Below, piece by piece: positions 15,345-24,105 of a stretch of 64,000 nucleotides of DNA. Under the pieces are notes generated by a model that had not been told where the DNA came from, did not search any database, and worked only from the letters and a program-made list of their open reading frames with translations. Position numbers and translations under genes: made by a program. This stretch comes from Mycobacterium celatum. Lineage in GTDB: Bacteria; Actinomycetota; Actinomycetes; Mycobacteriales; Mycobacteriaceae. Numbering within the stretch: the first letter of the stretch is position 1; each line of letters begins with the position of its first letter. Where the stretch lies: positions 98,032 through 162,031 of the forward strand of contig NZ_LQOM01000020.1 in NCBI RefSeq assembly GCF_002101595.1, read 5' to 3'.

Positions 15345-16547
15345 TCACGGCTTCGGTTGCCGCTGAATGAAGTCCGCCATGCCGGGAACTGTGAAGGCGA
15401 CGATGCCGTGCTCGGGGGCGAATATGAGGCCCTTGGATATTAGATTTGCGCGCACAGGGCCGAAACTGTTGACGCTGCGTCCCAGCCGTGCGGCCACGTC
15501 ACCAGATAAGCTGCCTGCATCTCCGTCGGCAGCCATCGCGCGTAGGTAGCGCTGCTCGGATCGGGTTGCTCGGTCCCAGCGCGCACGGAAGAAGCCATCA
15601 TCCAGAGCGGCTCGTCCTCGGGCCGCGCCGACGCGGGCGTCAGCAAGGGTAATCGCGGGGCCAGGTGCCTCGTTCCACGTGTCCTGGCCGAACTGCTGAA
15701 GGAAGTACGGGTAACCCGATGTTTCTTGAACTACGTAGGCGATTGCGCCTTCATTCCACCCGATGTCTTCAAGCATGGCCGGCTCGACGAGAGCCTTGCG
15801 CGCCAGGTCGCGGCTGAGGTGCTCGATTCGTTCGAAGGCGAATAATCGCTCCGCGTAGGACTTCGCCTCGGCCAGCACGCGCGGCAGACTCGGCAGGCCG
15901 GCCAGGGCAAAGAGGCACGCCCATCCGCGTTGTCCCGCTACGTGGGCCGCGGAACAAACCGCTGTCAGTTCGGCGGGCGTTAGGTCCTGCGCCTCATCAA
16001 TGAGGATCGCCAGACCGACTTCTTCCTCCTCGGCTGCCTCAGATAAGTCCTGAACCAGCTTGTTCAGGTCGGTCTCAAGCATTCCGGTGTTTGCTCCGCC
16101 GCCCGTGGTTTCCGTGAGATCGAGGCCGAAATTCCAAGTGCCGGCAGTGTCATAAGAGGCCTTGAAGCTTACTGCCGTCTTGAATGCCTTCATTAGCCGC
16201 TTACCCGCTGATGGTCGCGCCAAGTCTGCCAGCGGTGCATGTAGCGCCTCCCCGAGCGCTTCGCGCAGCGACTTCCCCGCCCCAGCTTCAACCTGTGCGA
16301 CGATCCAGTTTCGATCCCGGGCGGTGCTAAAGAACCGAGTGAGCAGGACTGTCTTACCTACGCCGCGCAACCCGTACAGCACCAGCGGTTGCGCGGTCCG
16401 GCCGGCCTCAATGCGATCCAGGGCGATCCGCCAACGATCGAGCTGACTGTCGCGTCCGACGAGCGCGGCCGGTGGTCGACCCGCTCCGGGTGCATACGGA
16501 TTACGTACGGCGTCCACAGCGACTCCATCTGTAGCAATTTCTATCAC
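15345..16547 (-). CDS. AAA-type ATP-binding protein
   Basis: This 400-residue P-loop ATPase has Walker A GLRGVGKT (residues 59-66), a hydrophobic-IDEAQDL Walker B, and a SGYPYFLQQFGQ segment typical of archaeal-ATPase/Orc-like AAA modules. A C-terminal winged-helix-like part (LSGDVAARLGRSVNSFGPVRANLISKGL) may bind DNA. The N-terminal NPYAPGAGRPPAALVGRD is the usual opening before the P-loop. The start is probably GTG 16547, although nearer valines are possible. It stands alone, with an AT-rich repeat-bearing promoter. Similar orphan ATPases are often mobile or defence-linked, but nothing here proves that. Confidence 0.7.
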   Translation of the reverse strand: MIEIATDGVAVDAVRNPYAPGAGRPPAALVGRDSQLDRWRIALDRIEAGRTAQPLVLYGLRGVGKTVLLTRFFSTARDRNWIVAQVEAGAGKSLREALGEALHAPLADLARPSAGKRLMKAFKTAVSFKASYDTAGTWNFGLDLTETTGGGANTGMLETDLNKLVQDLSEAAEEEEVGLAILIDEAQDLTPAELTAVCSAAHVAGQRGWACLFALAGLPSLPRVLAEAKSYAERLFAFERIEHLSRDLARKALVEPAMLEDIGWNEGAIAYVVQETSGYPYFLQQFGQDTWNEAPGPAITLADARVGAARGRAALDDGFFRARWDRATRSEQRYLRAMAADGDAGSLSGDVAARLGRSVNSFGPVRANLISKGLIFAPEHGIVAFTVPGMADFIQRQPKP

Positions 16548-16566
16548 CGTATAGCAATTTCCTATA

Positions 16567-16587
16567 CTATCGCATAAAATGCTATAG
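16567..16587. promoter_or_regulatory. near-perfect 9-3-9 inverted repeat upstream of the ATPase gene
   Basis: The arms CTATCGCAT (16567-16575) and ATGCTATAG (16579-16587) pair with one mismatch. They sit in an AT-rich stretch that also holds two direct repeats of TAGCAATTT (16532 and 16552). The minus-strand promoter of the ATPase gene must lie here, so this is a candidate operator, possibly for self-regulation. Confidence 0.4.
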
Positions 16588-16713
16588 ATCCGCCTCTAGT
16601 TGGTTGGCGGCGTCCGCGGTGGGACTGAACAACGGAGGGTGGCCGGCGGTCGGAGCCCAATTAGGGCCTCGTTTAGCGGGGAGGCCTAGTGGAGAGCACG
16701 ATCGGGTCCGTTC

Positions 16714-17871
16714 TCAGCCGATCCCGAAATCGATGACGCCGCGGATGATCTCGCCGCCCCGCAGGTCGGTGTAGGCGTCGTTGATGTCGTCGAGGCGGTA
16801 ACGTTTGGTGATCATCTCGTCGAGCAGCAGCTGGCCGGTCTGGTACAGCCTGGCCAGCCGGACGACGTCGGCCCTCGGGTTGCAGGACCCGAACACCGTG
16901 CCAGCCAACGTCTTGTTCATCAGGATGAAGTCCTGCAGGTCGAACTTGATCGACCTCGTCAGTTGCGACGTCATACCAGTAAGCACACAGGTCCCGCCCT
17001 TGCGGGTGAGCTTCAACGCGTGGCGCACGTCGTCGGGCGTGATCAGCGACGGCGAGACCACCACCGCGTCGGCCATCACCCCAAAGGTCAAGTCGCGCAC
17101 CAGATCCAGCGCCTCGATGGCGGTCGCCGCGCTGTGGGTGGCGCCGAACCGCAGCGCTGACTTCTGCTTGAATTCCACCGGGTCGACGGCGACGATCTGC
17201 GCGGCGCCGTTGATGCGGGCGCCCTGGATGGCGCCGGTGCCGATGCCGCCGGCCCCGACCACCACGACGGTGTCGCCGCCGCGGACCCCGCCGCGGTTGA
17301 CCGCCGACCCGTAACCGGTGGGAATCGCGCATGCCAACAGCGCGGCGGACACAAGCGGCAGCTCGGGATCGATTTTGACCAGCGAATCCGCCGCAACCAC
17401 GGTGTGTTCGGCGAACGCGCCGATCTTGGAGATATGCCCCAGCGACTTGCCGTCCGCGGTGTGGTGGCGAAATGTCCCGTCGGTCGGCATCCCAGGGGTC
17501 AGCGTGCCGATGCCGGCGTCGCACAGATATTCCATGCCCGTTGCGCACCAACGGCATTGCCCGCACACGGCGACGAACGAGGTCACCACATGATCGCCGG
17601 GCGCGAATTCGCTGACGCCTTTGCCGACTTCGCGGACGATGCCCGAACCCTCGTGGCCCCCGATCGTCGGGAACATGGTCGGCAGCCCGAGCGAGCGCAG
17701 CACCTCGTTGGGTGCGGACATGTCGCCCTTGAGGATGTGGTCGTCGGAGTGGCAGAGCCCGGCGGCGGCCATCTCGACGAGAACCTCGCCGGCGCGGGGC
17801 GGGTCGAGCTCGAATTCCTCGACAGACCACGGGCCTCCGACGTCGTGCAGGATCGCCGCGCGGCTTTTCAT
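16714..17871 (-). CDS. zinc-dependent alcohol dehydrogenase (NDMA-dependent type)
   Basis: This 385-residue medium-chain dehydrogenase has catalytic-zinc ligands in GLCHSD (Cys40) and GGHEGSG (His73, Glu74). The structural-zinc cysteines are Cys103, 106, 109 and 117 in CGQCRWC and LCDAG. VVVVGAGGIGTGAIQGA is the nucleotide-binding Rossmann loop. The overall sequence resembles the actinobacterial NDMA-dependent alcohol dehydrogenases with tightly bound NAD. ATG 17871 overlaps the P450 stop (ATGA), so the two form an operon. It probably oxidises the alcohol that the P450 generates. Confidence 0.87.
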   Translation of the reverse strand: MKSRAAILHDVGGPWSVEEFELDPPRAGEVLVEMAAAGLCHSDDHILKGDMSAPNEVLRSLGLPTMFPTIGGHEGSGIVREVGKGVSEFAPGDHVVTSFVAVCGQCRWCATGMEYLCDAGIGTLTPGMPTDGTFRHHTADGKSLGHISKIGAFAEHTVVAADSLVKIDPELPLVSAALLACAIPTGYGSAVNRGGVRGGDTVVVVGAGGIGTGAIQGARINGAAQIVAVDPVEFKQKSALRFGATHSAATAIEALDLVRDLTFGVMADAVVVSPSLITPDDVRHALKLTRKGGTCVLTGMTSQLTRSIKFDLQDFILMNKTLAGTVFGSCNPRADVVRLARLYQTGQLLLDEMITKRYRLDDINDAYTDLRGGEIIRGVIDFGIG

Positions 17872-19064
17872 GACACCGGCGTGAACGTGACCGGCAGTTT
17901 GTTGGGGGAGCGGAACGTGAGGCCGACGATCCCGGTGTCGTCGTCGGGCGTCAGCTCCAGATTGGTGACCCGGTCGAACAAGCTGTTCAACATGATCCGG
18001 GTTTCCAGCCGGGCCAGGTGCATGCCGAGGCACATGTGGATTCCGCCGGCAAATGCCAGATGCGCCTGCCGGGGCCGGTGGATATCGAAGGTGTTGGGAT
18101 CGGTCCAGCGGCTTTCGTCGCGGTTGGCCGACCCCATGCACAAATCGACCTGCGCACCGGAAGGGATTATCTGCCCGCCGATTTCGACGTCTTCGGTGGT
18201 GGTGCGCGGAACATTGGTCAGCGGCGTTTCGTACCGCAGTCCCTCTTCGATCGCCACAGGGATCAGGCTGCGGTCCCGGTACACCTCCGCCAACTGCTCC
18301 GGATGAGTGAGCAAGAGATACAGCAGATTGCCCGACGAGCGGTAGGTGGTCTCCAGGCCGGCGGGCAACAACAGCCGCAGGAACGAGATGATGGCCTCGT
18401 CGGCCAGTTTCTCGCCGTCGATTTCGGCGCTGACCAGGTCGCCGATGATGTCGTCGGTGAGTTTGCGCCGTCGTTGTTCGACCTGGTCGAGGAAGTAGTC
18501 GTAGAGGTCGATCGACGCCTTGAGCCCCGCCTCGATGTCAACGGGGATCGAGATGAGGTCGAACGACAACCGGCGGAACAAGTCGAGATCCTCGCGCGGC
18601 AGCCCGAGCAGCGTGGCCGCCACGCGGGTGGGGAATTCGAACGTCACGGCCTGGACCAAATCGGCTGCGCCGTCGTGCTTGATCTCGTCGACCAGCTGAT
18701 CGCAGACCGGCCCGATCACCGCCGGTTCCCAGCGCTCCAGCGCGGTGGCGCGAAATGCCTTGGCCACCAGGTTGCGGTGATCGTGATGCTCTTTGCCGCC
18801 CATCGCCAGAATGGTGTGCCCGATGACCAGGCCGATGGTCTGGTCGTAGCCGTGCGAGCTGAACACCCGGTCGTCGCGGAAGGAGTGGAAGACGTCGTCG
18901 TAGCCGAACAACACCCATTCATCGCTGGGTTTGAGTTCGTCCGGTAGTTGCGACTGGTCGGTGAGCGAACCATGCCAGACCGGTTCGGTGCGCCGCTTGT
19001 ATTCGAAGAACGGATACGGGCTGGTTTGCCCGGTGAAGTCGAGCGTGACGGTGCTGATTGCCAT
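17868..19064 (-). CDS. cytochrome P450
   Basis: This 398-residue P450 has the I-helix motif AGLETT (235-240), ExxR as EEGLR (273-277), and the heme loop FAGGIHMCLG with the ligand Cys345. An AGGAAGG ribosome site supports ATG 19064. Its N-terminal half parallels the partial P450 at the window start. It is first in a two-gene operon with the alcohol dehydrogenase, which argues for a hydroxylation-then-oxidation sequence. The substrate is unknown. Confidence 0.9.
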   Translation of the reverse strand: MAISTVTLDFTGQTSPYPFFEYKRRTEPVWHGSLTDQSQLPDELKPSDEWVLFGYDDVFHSFRDDRVFSSHGYDQTIGLVIGHTILAMGGKEHHDHRNLVAKAFRATALERWEPAVIGPVCDQLVDEIKHDGAADLVQAVTFEFPTRVAATLLGLPREDLDLFRRLSFDLISIPVDIEAGLKASIDLYDYFLDQVEQRRRKLTDDIIGDLVSAEIDGEKLADEAIISFLRLLLPAGLETTYRSSGNLLYLLLTHPEQLAEVYRDRSLIPVAIEEGLRYETPLTNVPRTTTEDVEIGGQIIPSGAQVDLCMGSANRDESRWTDPNTFDIHRPRQAHLAFAGGIHMCLGMHLARLETRIMLNSLFDRVTNLELTPDDDTGIVGLTFRSPNKLPVTFTPVS

Positions 19065-19100
19065 CAGCATCCTTCCTGAGCAGCCGGGGCCGGGAACTGA

Positions 19101-19127
19101 ATATAGCAATCATAGTATAAATAGCAA
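19101..19127. promoter_or_regulatory. AT-rich promoter with repeated ATAGCAA motif
   Basis: ATAGCAA occurs at 19103 and 19121 in an otherwise GC-rich region, just upstream of the P450-dehydrogenase operon (start 19064). The stretch offers TATACT- and TATATT-like -10 elements on the minus strand. The same ATAGCAA word occurs at 16551 upstream of the ATPase gene, which may be chance or a shared regulator. Confidence 0.3.
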
Positions 19128-19217
19128 CGCAGCCCAACGACGGCTGTGCTGCCTGCAGCACAAGAAAGCCCCAGCCGCCGAAGTCCTTGCCGCGCCAGGG
19201 GATTCAGAGTTGGCTTA

Positions 19218-19838
19218 TTAGACTGGTTCGAATTTCGTGATCAGCCACGTGTTGTCGACTTTGGTCATCGACACCAGCACGCTGCTGGCCGCCATGGCCG
19301 GGTCGGGCCGGTCCTTGCTGACCGTGCTCTGGTTGACGAAGACCAGCACGACCGCCGAGTTCGGGTGCATTTCCGTCACCGCGGCCTGTACCACCTGGGC
19401 GGTGGTGGTCACCGCCTTCTCCTTGGCCGCGGGAGTCACGATCTGCCGGGTGAACTCGTCGTAGTAGTTCAGGAAGTCGCCGGTGAGGTGTGACTTGGCG
19501 GCCGCGAAATCCTGGTCGAGCGTTTCGGGTTTGTAGGTCAGCAGCGCGACGGTGCCGTCCTTTGCGGCGTTGACCGCCGCCTGCGCGGCGGCGTGGTCGG
19601 TCTGCTGGTCGGGCCGGTACTGCTTGAAATACACCCATGCCGCCAACCCGGCGGAGGCCAGCAGTAACAGCACCAACACGACCGGAACGACCTTGAGCCG
19701 CAGCGTGATCTTCCCGCGAGTGGTCTTCGGCGGTGCTTGCTCCACGTCGGTGGCTTTGTCGATCTCCACGCCTTCGGTGGCCTCGACGTCACGCGTCTCG
19801 TCGGCGTTTTCCGTCTCCGCCTTGTCGTCCACGTTCAC
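19218..19838 (-). CDS. Mce-associated membrane protein
   Basis: This 206-residue protein has an acidic cytoplasmic N-terminus of about 45 residues, one transmembrane helix ([22 protein letters not shown]), and an extracytoplasmic domain. That domain is of the Mce-associated type, with repeated small polar helices and a final [17 protein letters not shown] strand. Such proteins help Mce lipid-import complexes. It overlaps the upstream paralogue by 4 nt (ATGA). No mce genes are in the window, so the pair is orphaned. Confidence 0.8.
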   Translation of the reverse strand: MNVDDKAETENADETRDVEATEGVEIDKATDVEQAPPKTTRGKITLRLKVVPVVLVLLLLASAGLAAWVYFKQYRPDQQTDHAAAQAAVNAAKDGTVALLTYKPETLDQDFAAAKSHLTGDFLNYYDEFTRQIVTPAAKEKAVTTTAQVVQAAVTEMHPNSAVVLVFVNQSTVSKDRPDPAMAASSVLVSMTKVDNTWLITKFEPV

Positions 19839-20596
19839 AACACGAACTCGACTTTCGACATCTTGATCTGATCGCCGTCCCGGGACACGGTGACGCGTAA
19901 CCGGAACGACCGCGGTTCTTCTTTGGCGCCAGCGGCATTGGTGACGCGTTCGTTGGCCAGCACCAGGACGACGGCGGAATCCTTGCCCGTCGATTCGATC
20001 CCGGTTGTCTTCGCCGAACCTTCGGTGACGACCTTGGACTGCTCGACGACCGAGGTGAAATCGGCTGCGCGCTTTTGAAAGTCGTCGCGGAATTCGCCGG
20101 TGGAGCTGTCGATGACCCGCTGGACGTCCTCCTTGGCCTTGTGGAAGTCGAGCGACATCATGTTGACCACGCCCTGCCGGGCCGCCGCCACAAACGCCGC
20201 ATCGCGCTGCCGTTGCTGATCAACGGTGTGGTGGTGCCACAGCATGTATCCGCTGGCGCCGAGCAGAGCGCAGATCGCGAGGATCGCTGCGACAGCCAGC
20301 GTCCTGGCTGCGATGCGCGCCCACCGTCGGGGCGGCGCTGTGGCGGTGGGCGACTCGGCTGGTTCGGTCGGCTCAGGGCTAACCTCGTCGGTCTCGGTGG
20401 TCTCGTTCTCGGTGTCCTCGGCTGGTGCTTTGGCTTCAGCTTCGGCCTCTCGGCGCAGTCGAATGGCCCGCGCCCGGGCGCGGGCCGCGGCGGCCAGCGC
20501 TTCGGCCTCGGCGGCTTCGGCCTCGGCCTGCTCGGCCAGCGCGAGGGCGTCCTCTTTCGTCTTGGCGTCGTCGGGCCGGTCTGCGGTGTCAGCCAC
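19835..20596 (-). CDS. Mce-associated membrane protein with long charged N-terminus
   Basis: This 253-residue protein starts with an Ala/Glu/Arg-rich region of about 60 residues that probably forms a coiled coil. A Pro/Thr/Glu linker follows, then one transmembrane helix ([20 protein letters not shown]), then an Mce-associated-type outer domain ending in [19 protein letters not shown]. It is the first gene of a two-gene operon. It is divergent from the acyl-CoA dehydrogenase pair, whose start is 134 nt away, so the two sets may be regulated together. Confidence 0.8.
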   Translation of the reverse strand: MADTADRPDDAKTKEDALALAEQAEAEAAEAEALAAAARARARAIRLRREAEAEAKAPAEDTENETTETDEVSPEPTEPAESPTATAPPRRWARIAARTLAVAAILAICALLGASGYMLWHHHTVDQQRQRDAAFVAAARQGVVNMMSLDFHKAKEDVQRVIDSSTGEFRDDFQKRAADFTSVVEQSKVVTEGSAKTTGIESTGKDSAVVLVLANERVTNAAGAKEEPRSFRLRVTVSRDGDQIKMSKVEFVL

Positions 20597-20729
20597 GGCC
20601 GGCCCACCTTGTCAACGTCATTATCGACTGAACTCCGGTATCTCTTACGGTATTGCTCATTGCTACCATCGGGGGACCAGCGAACCCCCGACTGGGACCG
20701 ATCGGCGAAGGAAGGCCGTAGCCAGGACC

Positions 20730-21863
20730 ATGACTGCCGTCGACTCCCCCGAAAAGATACTCTTTGCCTCCACCACCCAAGCATTTCTCCAAAAAGAGGT
20801 GCCGCTGAGCCGGGTGCGTGAGCTGCATGCCGCGGGTATCTCGTTCGACCGAGACTGGTGGCGGCGCGCCGCCGAGCTGGGCTGGACGGGCCTGCTGGTT
20901 CCCGAGGAACTGGGCGGGGGCAGCGTCTCCGGCGACGGCGTCGCGGATCTGGCCATGGTCGCCGAGCTGCTCGGCAAGACCGTCGCTCCGGGCCCTCTCT
21001 ATCCGGTCAGCGTCGTGCTGGCCGGGCTGGTGGATTGCGCCGAGCCGGAAACCCATGCGGCGACGATCGAATCGCTGATTGCCGGACAGACTGTGGCGTC
21101 CTGGGCCGTCTATGAGCCGGGTCAGGGCTGGGCGCCGCACCAGCCGTCGGTGACCGCCACCGCGACCGGCTGGGGTTACCGCATCGACGGTGTCAAGGAC
21201 CGCGTGGAGGCGGGCGCCCAGAGCGACCTGTTGTTGGTGGTGGCGCGCGGCGACGACGGTGTACGTCAGTTCCTGGTGCCGACCGATGCGCCCGGGGTGA
21301 GCGTCGAGCCGCAGCAGTCGATCGATTTGGTCAAGCAGTACGCCCGGGTGCGATTCGACGGGGTGCAGGTTGAGGCCGCGGTCGGCAGCGCTGCCGAGAC
21401 CGCCGCGCTGATCGAGCGGCAAAGCCAGATCGCGCAGGTGCTGCAGTGCGCCGAAGTGGTGGGGATCCTGCAGACGGTGTTCGACTTCACCGTGCAGTGG
21501 GCGCTGGACCGGCACACCTTCGGCCGTCCGCTGGCGTCGTATCAAGCGCTCAAACATCGCTTCGCCGATATGAAGATGTGGTTGGAGGCGTGCCGGGCGA
21601 CGACGGGTGCGGCGGTCGCCGACATCGCAGCTCGCTCACCCGAAGCCGGGTTGTCGGCCAGCATCGCCAAGTCCTACGTGGGGGAGATGTCGCCACAGAT
21701 TGTGCAGGGTTGTGTGCAGATGCACGGCGGGATCGGCGTGACCTGGGAGCACGACCTGCACCTGTATCTGCGTCGAGTTGCGTTGTACCGCTCCATGTTC
21801 GGCACACCCGAAGAGCACAACCTGGCGGTGTACGCCTGGAAGGAAGCCGCGAGGTCGGCGTGA
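20730..21863 (+). CDS. acyl-CoA dehydrogenase, small FadE type
   Basis: This 377-residue flavoprotein of the acyl-CoA dehydrogenase family shows PEELGGGSVSG early, a shortened middle domain, and a C-terminal DRHTFGRPLASYQALKHRFADMK segment with QMHGGIGVTWEHDLHLYLRR. Such short FadE subunits commonly pair with a second FadE to make a heterotetramer in steroid or branched-acyl oxidation in actinobacteria. Its stop shares one base with the next gene's ATG (TGATG), so translation is coupled. The catalytic base is not obvious in this subunit. Confidence 0.87.
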   Translation: MTAVDSPEKILFASTTQAFLQKEVPLSRVRELHAAGISFDRDWWRRAAELGWTGLLVPEELGGGSVSGDGVADLAMVAELLGKTVAPGPLYPVSVVLAGLVDCAEPETHAATIESLIAGQTVASWAVYEPGQGWAPHQPSVTATATGWGYRIDGVKDRVEAGAQSDLLLVVARGDDGVRQFLVPTDAPGVSVEPQQSIDLVKQYARVRFDGVQVEAAVGSAAETAALIERQSQIAQVLQCAEVVGILQTVFDFTVQWALDRHTFGRPLASYQALKHRFADMKMWLEACRATTGAAVADIAARSPEAGLSASIAKSYVGEMSPQIVQGCVQMHGGIGVTWEHDLHLYLRRVALYRSMFGTPEEHNLAVYAWKEAARSA

Positions 21864-23080
21864 TGGCCGAGTCCGTCGAGCAGTTCCGCGCCCGGGCCCG
21901 GGTTTGGCTGGCCGAGAACATGCCGCGCATCGACCCGGCCGCCCCGCCGGCCGCGCATCGCGACGACGAGCGCTCGTGGCAGCGAGCCCGGGAACTGCAA
22001 AAGCGGCTCTACGACGGCGGTTTCGCCGGTATCTGCTTTCCCCGCGAATACGGTGGGCTGGGTCTGGATTACGAGTATCAGAAGGCGTTCGACGAGGAAA
22101 GCGCTAATTACGAGATGCCGCTGATCCTCAACACGCCGACGTTCACGATCTGTTGCGCGACGCTGCTCGACACCGGCAGCGAGGAGCAGAAGAAGCAACA
22201 CATCGCGGCGGCGCTGCGCGGCGACGAGGTGCTGGTGCAGCTGTTGAGTGAACCCAGCGGGGGATCGGACTTGGCCGGTGTGCTCACCCGCGCCGACCGC
22301 AAGGGCGATCGCTGGGTGATCAACGGCGCAAAGACGTGGAGCACCAGTGCCTTTGCCGCCGACTACGGGTTGTGTCTGGCCCGCACTGACTGGGATGTGC
22401 CCAAGCACGACGGGCTGACGATGTTCTTGGTCCCGATCGTTCATCCCGGAATCACGTTGCGGCGCATCACTCAACTCAACGGCTCGACGGAGTTCTGCGA
22501 AGAGTTCCTCGACAACGTGGACGTCGGCGACGACGCGGTGGTCGGCGAGGTCAACAAGGGGTGGGCGGTGGCGTCGCGCCAGCTCTACCATGAGCGCCGC
22601 GCGGTGGGGCAGAGCTCCGAATTCGCCAGCGGCACAGGCAGTGAGGGGGGCCGCTCGACGCCGGTGGACTATGTCGCGCTGGTCGAGAAGACCGGGCAGG
22701 CCGACAACGAGAGGGTGCGGGAGATGGCCGGCCGGGTGCTGGTGCACCGCGCGGTCAGCGACCAGCTGTCCGACCACGTCTACCGCAGTGTGCGTGACGG
22801 CGCCCTTCCGCCGGCGGGCGGCACGCTGATTCGGCTTTTCCACGCCGAAACCGTGACGTTGGATATGGACACCGGCTTGGCGATCACCGGATCGACCGGG
22901 GTGGTCGGCGAGCCGGGGGAGGGCCTGGAGACCGGGTTGCGCTATCTGGCACGGCAGACGGTCTGCCTGGGCGGCGGCACAACGGAGATGGCGCGCAACG
23001 TGATTGGCGAGCGGGTGCTGAACTTCCCGCGCGAGTACGCCGCCGAACGCGGCGTGCCGTTCAAAGACGTCCACCGCTGA
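21863..23080 (+). CDS. acyl-CoA dehydrogenase, partner FadE
   Basis: This 405-residue acyl-CoA dehydrogenase has FAGICFPREYGGLGLDYEYQ, the FAD-contacting QLLSEPSGGSDLAG and the following WVINGAKTWSTSA strand. The C-terminal GGGTTEMARNVIGERVLNFPRE is characteristic of the family. With the preceding shorter FadE it probably forms an alpha2-beta2 enzyme. It introduces a 2,3-double bond into an acyl-CoA and passes electrons to electron-transfer flavoprotein. The substrate is not readable. Confidence 0.9.
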   Translation: MAESVEQFRARARVWLAENMPRIDPAAPPAAHRDDERSWQRARELQKRLYDGGFAGICFPREYGGLGLDYEYQKAFDEESANYEMPLILNTPTFTICCATLLDTGSEEQKKQHIAAALRGDEVLVQLLSEPSGGSDLAGVLTRADRKGDRWVINGAKTWSTSAFAADYGLCLARTDWDVPKHDGLTMFLVPIVHPGITLRRITQLNGSTEFCEEFLDNVDVGDDAVVGEVNKGWAVASRQLYHERRAVGQSSEFASGTGSEGGRSTPVDYVALVEKTGQADNERVREMAGRVLVHRAVSDQLSDHVYRSVRDGALPPAGGTLIRLFHAETVTLDMDTGLAITGSTGVVGEPGEGLETGLRYLARQTVCLGGGTTEMARNVIGERVLNFPREYAAERGVPFKDVHR

Positions 23081-23228
23081 GCAGACGCACAGCCCCAATT
23101 TCGTGAACTGGCGATTTTGCGCTGCTGGTGCAGGTAGCTAGCCGCTTTTGCGGTGGAATTCACCCGCAACCTTAGCGCGCTGGCCAAAACTGTTTTGCGG
23201 TGACCCGCGGCAGGTAGGGTCAGCGTCG

Positions 23229-24053
23229 ATGAGCCTCGCCAAGCTAACCCCTAGCCTGACCGGTGTTTCCGAGACCGCGCTTCTGACGCTGCATGCGCGC
23301 GCCGGGGAGGCTCGCCGCGCCGACGCCGTCATCGACGACCCACTCGCCATCTCGCTGGCAGACTCGATCGACTTCGATTTCGCAAAGTTCGGCCGGCCCC
23401 ACCAGGGCATGGCGCTGCGCGCATTGGCCTTCGACATCCACACCCGCAGCTACCTCGAGCAGCATCCTTCGGCCACGGTGGTGGCGCTGGCCGAGGGCTT
23501 GCAAACCAGTTTCTGGCGTTTAGACACCGCCGTCCCCGATGGGCAATTCCGTTGGCTGACAGTCGATTTGCCACCGGTGGTCGACCTTCGCGCGCGGCTG
23601 CTGCCGCAATCATCTCGGATATCGGTGTGCGCCCAGTCGGCGTTGGACTACAGCTGGGCAGACCGCGTCGACGCGTCCAGCGGAGTGTTCATCACCGCCG
23701 AGGGCCTGCTGATGTACCTGCAACCCGATGACGCGCTGGCACTGATCGGGGAGTGCGCCAAGAGGTTTCCCGGCGGCCAGATGATGTTCGACCTGACTCC
23801 GGCGGCGTTCTCATGGTTTAGCCGGCGCGGGCATTGGAGCTCGTTGCGCTACAAGATGCCGCCGATGCCGTTCAGCATGTCGGTCAGAGAGGCCGCGGAC
23901 CTGGTCAACACGGTGCCGGGAGTCCGTGCGGTGCGCGATGTGCATTCGCCGCCGGGCCGCGGGCGCGTGTTCAACTCACTGGCGTCAATGTCATATCGGA
24001 TTCGTGCCCTGGCCGCACTGCGTCCAACGCTGACGTTACTGGAGTTCGGCTAA
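23229..24053 (+). CDS. SAM-dependent methyltransferase, LCM (PF04072-type) family
   Basis: This 274-residue protein resembles the leucine-carboxyl-methyltransferase-like group abundant in mycobacteria. TGVSETALLTLHARAGEARR is the family opening, VVALAEGLQTSFWRLD corresponds to the SAM-binding GxGLDT-type loop, and ITAEGLLMYLQPDDA is the conserved active-site stretch. The usual GCG in the first motif reads as a divergent AEGL, so SAM affinity may differ. ATG 23229 gives the family start. It stands alone; its target is unknown. Confidence 0.75.
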   Translation: MSLAKLTPSLTGVSETALLTLHARAGEARRADAVIDDPLAISLADSIDFDFAKFGRPHQGMALRALAFDIHTRSYLEQHPSATVVALAEGLQTSFWRLDTAVPDGQFRWLTVDLPPVVDLRARLLPQSSRISVCAQSALDYSWADRVDASSGVFITAEGLLMYLQPDDALALIGECAKRFPGGQMMFDLTPAAFSWFSRRGHWSSLRYKMPPMPFSMSVREAADLVNTVPGVRAVRDVHSPPGRGRVFNSLASMSYRIRALAALRPTLTLLEFG

Positions 24054-24105
24054 GCGTCATGCCGGTTGAAGCGTCGTTTGACGGGCTCCGCCGGTACGGC
24101 AATCC

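Noticed and set aside
20636..20690. Candidate extra copy of the TACTGTAA palindrome between the Mce-associated and FadE genes
   Set aside because: TCTTACGGTATTGC does not keep the arms or the 8-3-8 spacing.
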